NCBI RefSeq assembly: GCF_029227915.1
Contig: NC_079877.1
Coordinates: forward strand, 744,001 to 808,000
Length of the DNA: 64,000 bases
Reading direction: 5' to 3'
Origin: Hydractinia symbiolongicarpus
Lineage: Eukaryota > Cnidaria > Hydrozoa > Anthoathecata > Hydractiniidae
Position 1 is the first letter of the stretch. Every line of letters begins with the position of its first letter. A model generated the notes under the pieces. It worked only from the letters and a program-made list of their open reading frames with translations. It ran no database searches and was not told the origin of the DNA. A program made the translations under genes and the position numbers. This document shows, one piece after another, positions 63,841 through 64,000 of the stretch.

Positions 63841-64000
63841 ATGTTTTCATTTTTGATGAGACGCTGAATAAAAGAAGTTTATTCGCCGGCAAACGAAAAC
63901 CCGCGAATTCCCGTAAATCCCGTGCTTGGCTCGTATAGTCGAGATATACAAATAAAGTACCCTGTGAGTAAAATCATTTCCAGAACGATTTTTAAATTAT
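63841..64000 (+). repeat. Start of a second 1,012-type block, cut by the window end
   Basis: GTTTATTCGCC at 63,877, then GGCTCGTATAG, AAATAAAGTACC and AAAATCATTTCC match the third monomer of the 1,012-bp unit (53,941 and 54,953). The order octamer block followed by 1,012-type block is therefore repeated. The last monomer starts at 63,904 and is truncated at 97 bp by the window edge. Confidence 0.75.

Larger units (their letters stand above)
1..64000. repeat. Satellite DNA array, ~203-bp monomer, head-to-tail
   Basis: The same ~203-bp unit repeats from the first to the last base without interruption or inversion. Starts of the 'cgattt/cgaatt' phase at 1, 204, 407 and 609 fix the period. The last start, 63,904, implies about 315 full copies and a 97-bp partial one, with net single-base losses. 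A typical class A monomer counts 41 C and 36 G in 203 bp (38% GC) and 13 CpG. The 203-bp period is close to one nucleosome plus linker, as is usual for centromeric satellites (known for the class; inferred here). No unique DNA, transposon or gene is embedded, so every stretch over 300 bases without a gene holds this repeat. I do not recognise the family. The location could be centromere, pericentromere, subtelomere, or sex- or B-chromosome heterochromatin. Confidence 0.98.

Noticed and set aside
1-64000. CRISPR array or bacterial repeat region
   Set aside because: The unit is 203 bp with no conserved short repeat separated by unique spacers; the whole unit is conserved. No cas genes or any prokaryotic gene is present.
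1-64000. Insertion sequences, retrotransposons or transposon ends within the array
   Set aside because: I saw no interruption of the monomer phase larger than a few bases, and no terminal repeats, target-site duplications or reverse-transcriptase-like frames.
1-64000. tRNA, 5S rRNA or other RNA-derived origin of the monomer
   Set aside because: I looked for internal pol III box A/B-like pairs and cloverleaf pairing around GTCGAATG and found no consistent pair or fold. rRNA-like conserved stretches are absent.
1-64000. Telomeric or subtelomeric repeats
   Set aside because: No runs of TTAGGG, TTTAGGG or TTAGG or their complements are present.
1-64000. Human alpha satellite or another named centromere satellite
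   Set aside because: The 171-bp period and the alpha-satellite sequence are not present, and I do not recognise the monomer as any named family. A search of repeat databases with one monomer would decide.

Overview
The whole 64 kb window is one uninterrupted head-to-tail satellite DNA array. The monomer is about 203 bp and 38% GC, and all copies run in the same orientation. With position 1 taken as the first base of a monomer, the last monomer to start is at 63,904. That fits about 315 complete copies plus a 97-bp partial one, after a net loss of roughly 42 bases to small indels. I found no protein gene, RNA gene, transposon, CRISPR array or other unique sequence anywhere in the window. A pure array this long points to a eukaryotic chromosome, most likely a centromeric, pericentromeric or other constitutive heterochromatin block. 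I do not recognise the satellite family and cannot name the species. CpG is over-represented (13 per monomer, observed/expected about 1.8), which argues against long-term heavy germline CpG methylation.

The monomers fall into a few recurring sequence classes. Class A reads GGGCTTGGCCCG, then GTCGAATGTATAC, then CCCTGTGAG. Class B reads GGACTCGGCCCG, then GTCAAAAGTATAC, then CCCAGGGAG. B' is a B derivative with CCCAAGGAG and GAGAACTGTAG. Class C reads GTGCTTGGCCCG, then GTCGAG(C/T)ATATAC, with TTTCCAGAACG and TTATCTTTTCACC. They are arranged in higher-order repeats (HORs) whose unit changes along the window: 3-mer (608 bp) at 1-1.7 kb; 5-mer (1,015 bp) at 3.3-5.4 kb; 6-mer (1,218), 5-mer (1,014) and 8-mer (1,622), overlapping, at 8.9-15.6 kb; 6-mer (1,219), 12-mer (2,436), 18-mer (3,652) and nested 8-mer (1,623) at 19.4-31.1 kb; 2-mer (406) at 31.7-32.6 kb; roughly 10- to 13-mers at 36.8-43 kb; 12-mer (2,434) at 44.1-49.0 kb; 3-mer (609) at 48.9-50.1 kb; 8-mer (1,624) at 50.2-53.5 kb; 5-mer (1,012) at 53.6-56.8 kb; 5-mer (1,015) at 57.4-59.4 kb; and 4-mer (812) at 59.5-61.1 kb.

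Above this is a third level. The ordered series of blocks at about 43.2-54 kb recurs at about 56.8-64.0 kb with the same rare marker variants but different local copy numbers. The array therefore records a layered history of unequal exchange or amplification, and several crossover junctions can be bracketed to tens of bases.

Each monomer also has conserved small-scale structure: a 9-bp inverted repeat around TTTT, a second dyad (TGAGT-AA-ACTCA), phased A/T tracts and, in class A only, a CENP-B-box-like arrangement that is one base too short. These are the best candidates for function. There is no gene system here; the interesting biology is the repeat architecture.
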